Below are positions 14,378-14,578 of a stretch of DNA of 14,578 nt, piece by piece; positions within the stretch are counted from its first letter, which is position 1; the number at the start of each line of letters is the position of its first letter. The notes beneath the pieces are model-generated. The model did no database searches. It was not told the DNA's origin and saw only the letters and a program-made list of their open reading frames with translations. Both the position numbers and the translations under genes were made by a program. Origin of the DNA: DASRRB01 sp036732755 (GTDB taxonomy: Bacteria > Planctomycetota > B15-G4 > SIAN01); contig DAINBU010000118.1 of the NCBI GenBank assembly GCA_036732755.1, positions 1 to 14,578 on the forward strand. The letters run 5' to 3'.

Positions 14378-14574
14378 AGGGCGGAGGAGAAAAAGGCTCG
14401 AGGGACGGGACACGCTCGCCCCAAACCAAAGATGGACGGGGGGCTCGCTGCGCTCGGCGCATTCGAATACGACTCGCAGCAGTTCCGTGGTCGACCGCCT
14501 CACGCAGCGAGCCACCGGTCAACGTTCATTGTTGCGAGCGTGTCCCGTCCCTCGACCTTTTTCCCCTCCGCCCT
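14378..14574. repeat. about 200-base element with 41-42-base inverted ends (MITE- or REP-like)
   Basis: The left arm (14378-14419) and the right arm (14534-14574) are inverted copies of each other: 40 identical positions, one substitution and one single-base indel, including a perfect inner core of 22 bases (left copy 14398-14419). Each arm contains an A5/T5 run and the phrase GGGACGGGACACG. The interior of about 115 bases has no supported gene. Size, long terminal repeats and lack of coding capacity fit a miniature inverted-repeat transposable element; a paired REP-type repeat or a large structured terminator for the motor operon are alternatives. The window ends 4 bases after the right arm, so the true end and any target duplication cannot be checked. 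Confidence 0.65.
14442..14513. repeat. nested inverted repeat inside the element
   Basis: GGCTCGCTGCG (14442-14452) and CGCAGCGAGCC (14503-14513) are a perfect 11-base inverted pair nested inside the longer one. A second CGCAGC (14475-14480) can compete for the left arm, forming a smaller hairpin with the palindrome ATTCGAAT (14461-14468) in its loop. The single-stranded element could thus fold into alternative long hairpins. Confidence 0.55.
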
Positions 14575-14578
14575 TTCA

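Noticed and set aside
14461..14468. TTCGAAT resembling a tRNA T-loop
   Set aside because: No flanking GG/CC T-stem, no acceptor or anticodon arms; it is part of the palindrome ATTCGAAT.
14285..14522. Two minus-strand open frames of 76 codons in the inverted-repeat region
   Set aside because: No motif, no ribosome binding site and overlap with the repeat arm; coding is not supported.
1..14578. CRISPR array, rRNA, complete tRNA, transposase gene or sigma-54 promoter
   Set aside because: Looked for by eye on both strands and not found; no regularly spaced direct repeats and no GG-N10-GC box with proper context ahead of motA.

Overview
The window is high-GC bacterial chromosome (roughly 70% G+C by eye) with tightly packed genes. 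The best guess for the source is a planctomycete (Planctomycetota). The evidence is a secreted seven-repeat FG-GAP protein whose C-terminal tail (LQGF.LD...ISN pattern) resembles tails I recall from planctomycete exported proteins, an exosortase-A-type O-glycosylation ligase homologue, a KaiC-like ATPase, a DUF255/YyaL-type thioredoxin protein and flagellar stator genes. This is inferred from gene content; no rRNA or marker gene is present, and Myxococcota or another high-GC lineage cannot be excluded.

Layout. (1) 1-1267, minus: N-terminal two-thirds of a DinG-type helicase, cut by the window edge. (2) 1359-1865, plus: small lipoprotein. (3) 1902-2594, minus: two-TM protein with a HAMP-like region and no output domain; 2707-4053, minus: O-antigen ligase/Wzy-like O-glycosylation ligase. 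(4) 4191-5768, plus: double-domain KaiC-like ATPase whose second domain has lost its P-loop. (5) 5782-7344, minus: GT-C membrane glycosyltransferase, divergent from 7364-8329, plus: membrane-anchored SGNH hydrolase/acyltransferase, with only 19 bases between their start codons. (6) 8372-9949, minus: secreted FG-GAP propeller of lower GC; 9999-11771, minus: DUF255 thioredoxin-fold protein. (7) 12064-14295, plus: a compact motA-motB1-motB2 operon encoding one MotA and two different MotB-like proteins. (8) 14296-14578: purine-rich spacer followed by a roughly 200-base element with long, almost perfect inverted ends, running to the window edge.

How the parts may work together. The ligase, the GT-C enzyme and the SGNH enzyme are all of the kinds used to build or decorate cell-surface glycans, although they are not one operon. 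The stator operon is the most unusual unit: both B subunits keep the ion-carrying Asp after one transmembrane helix and both carry an OmpA-like domain, but the peptidoglycan-contact motifs have diverged in each. This suggests a motor with a mixed B dimer or with two interchangeable B subunits. Several plus- and minus-strand starts lack a Shine-Dalgarno sequence but have a TANNNT box 6-8 bases upstream, which would fit leaderless transcripts. Everything here comes from reading the sequence; no database search was run.
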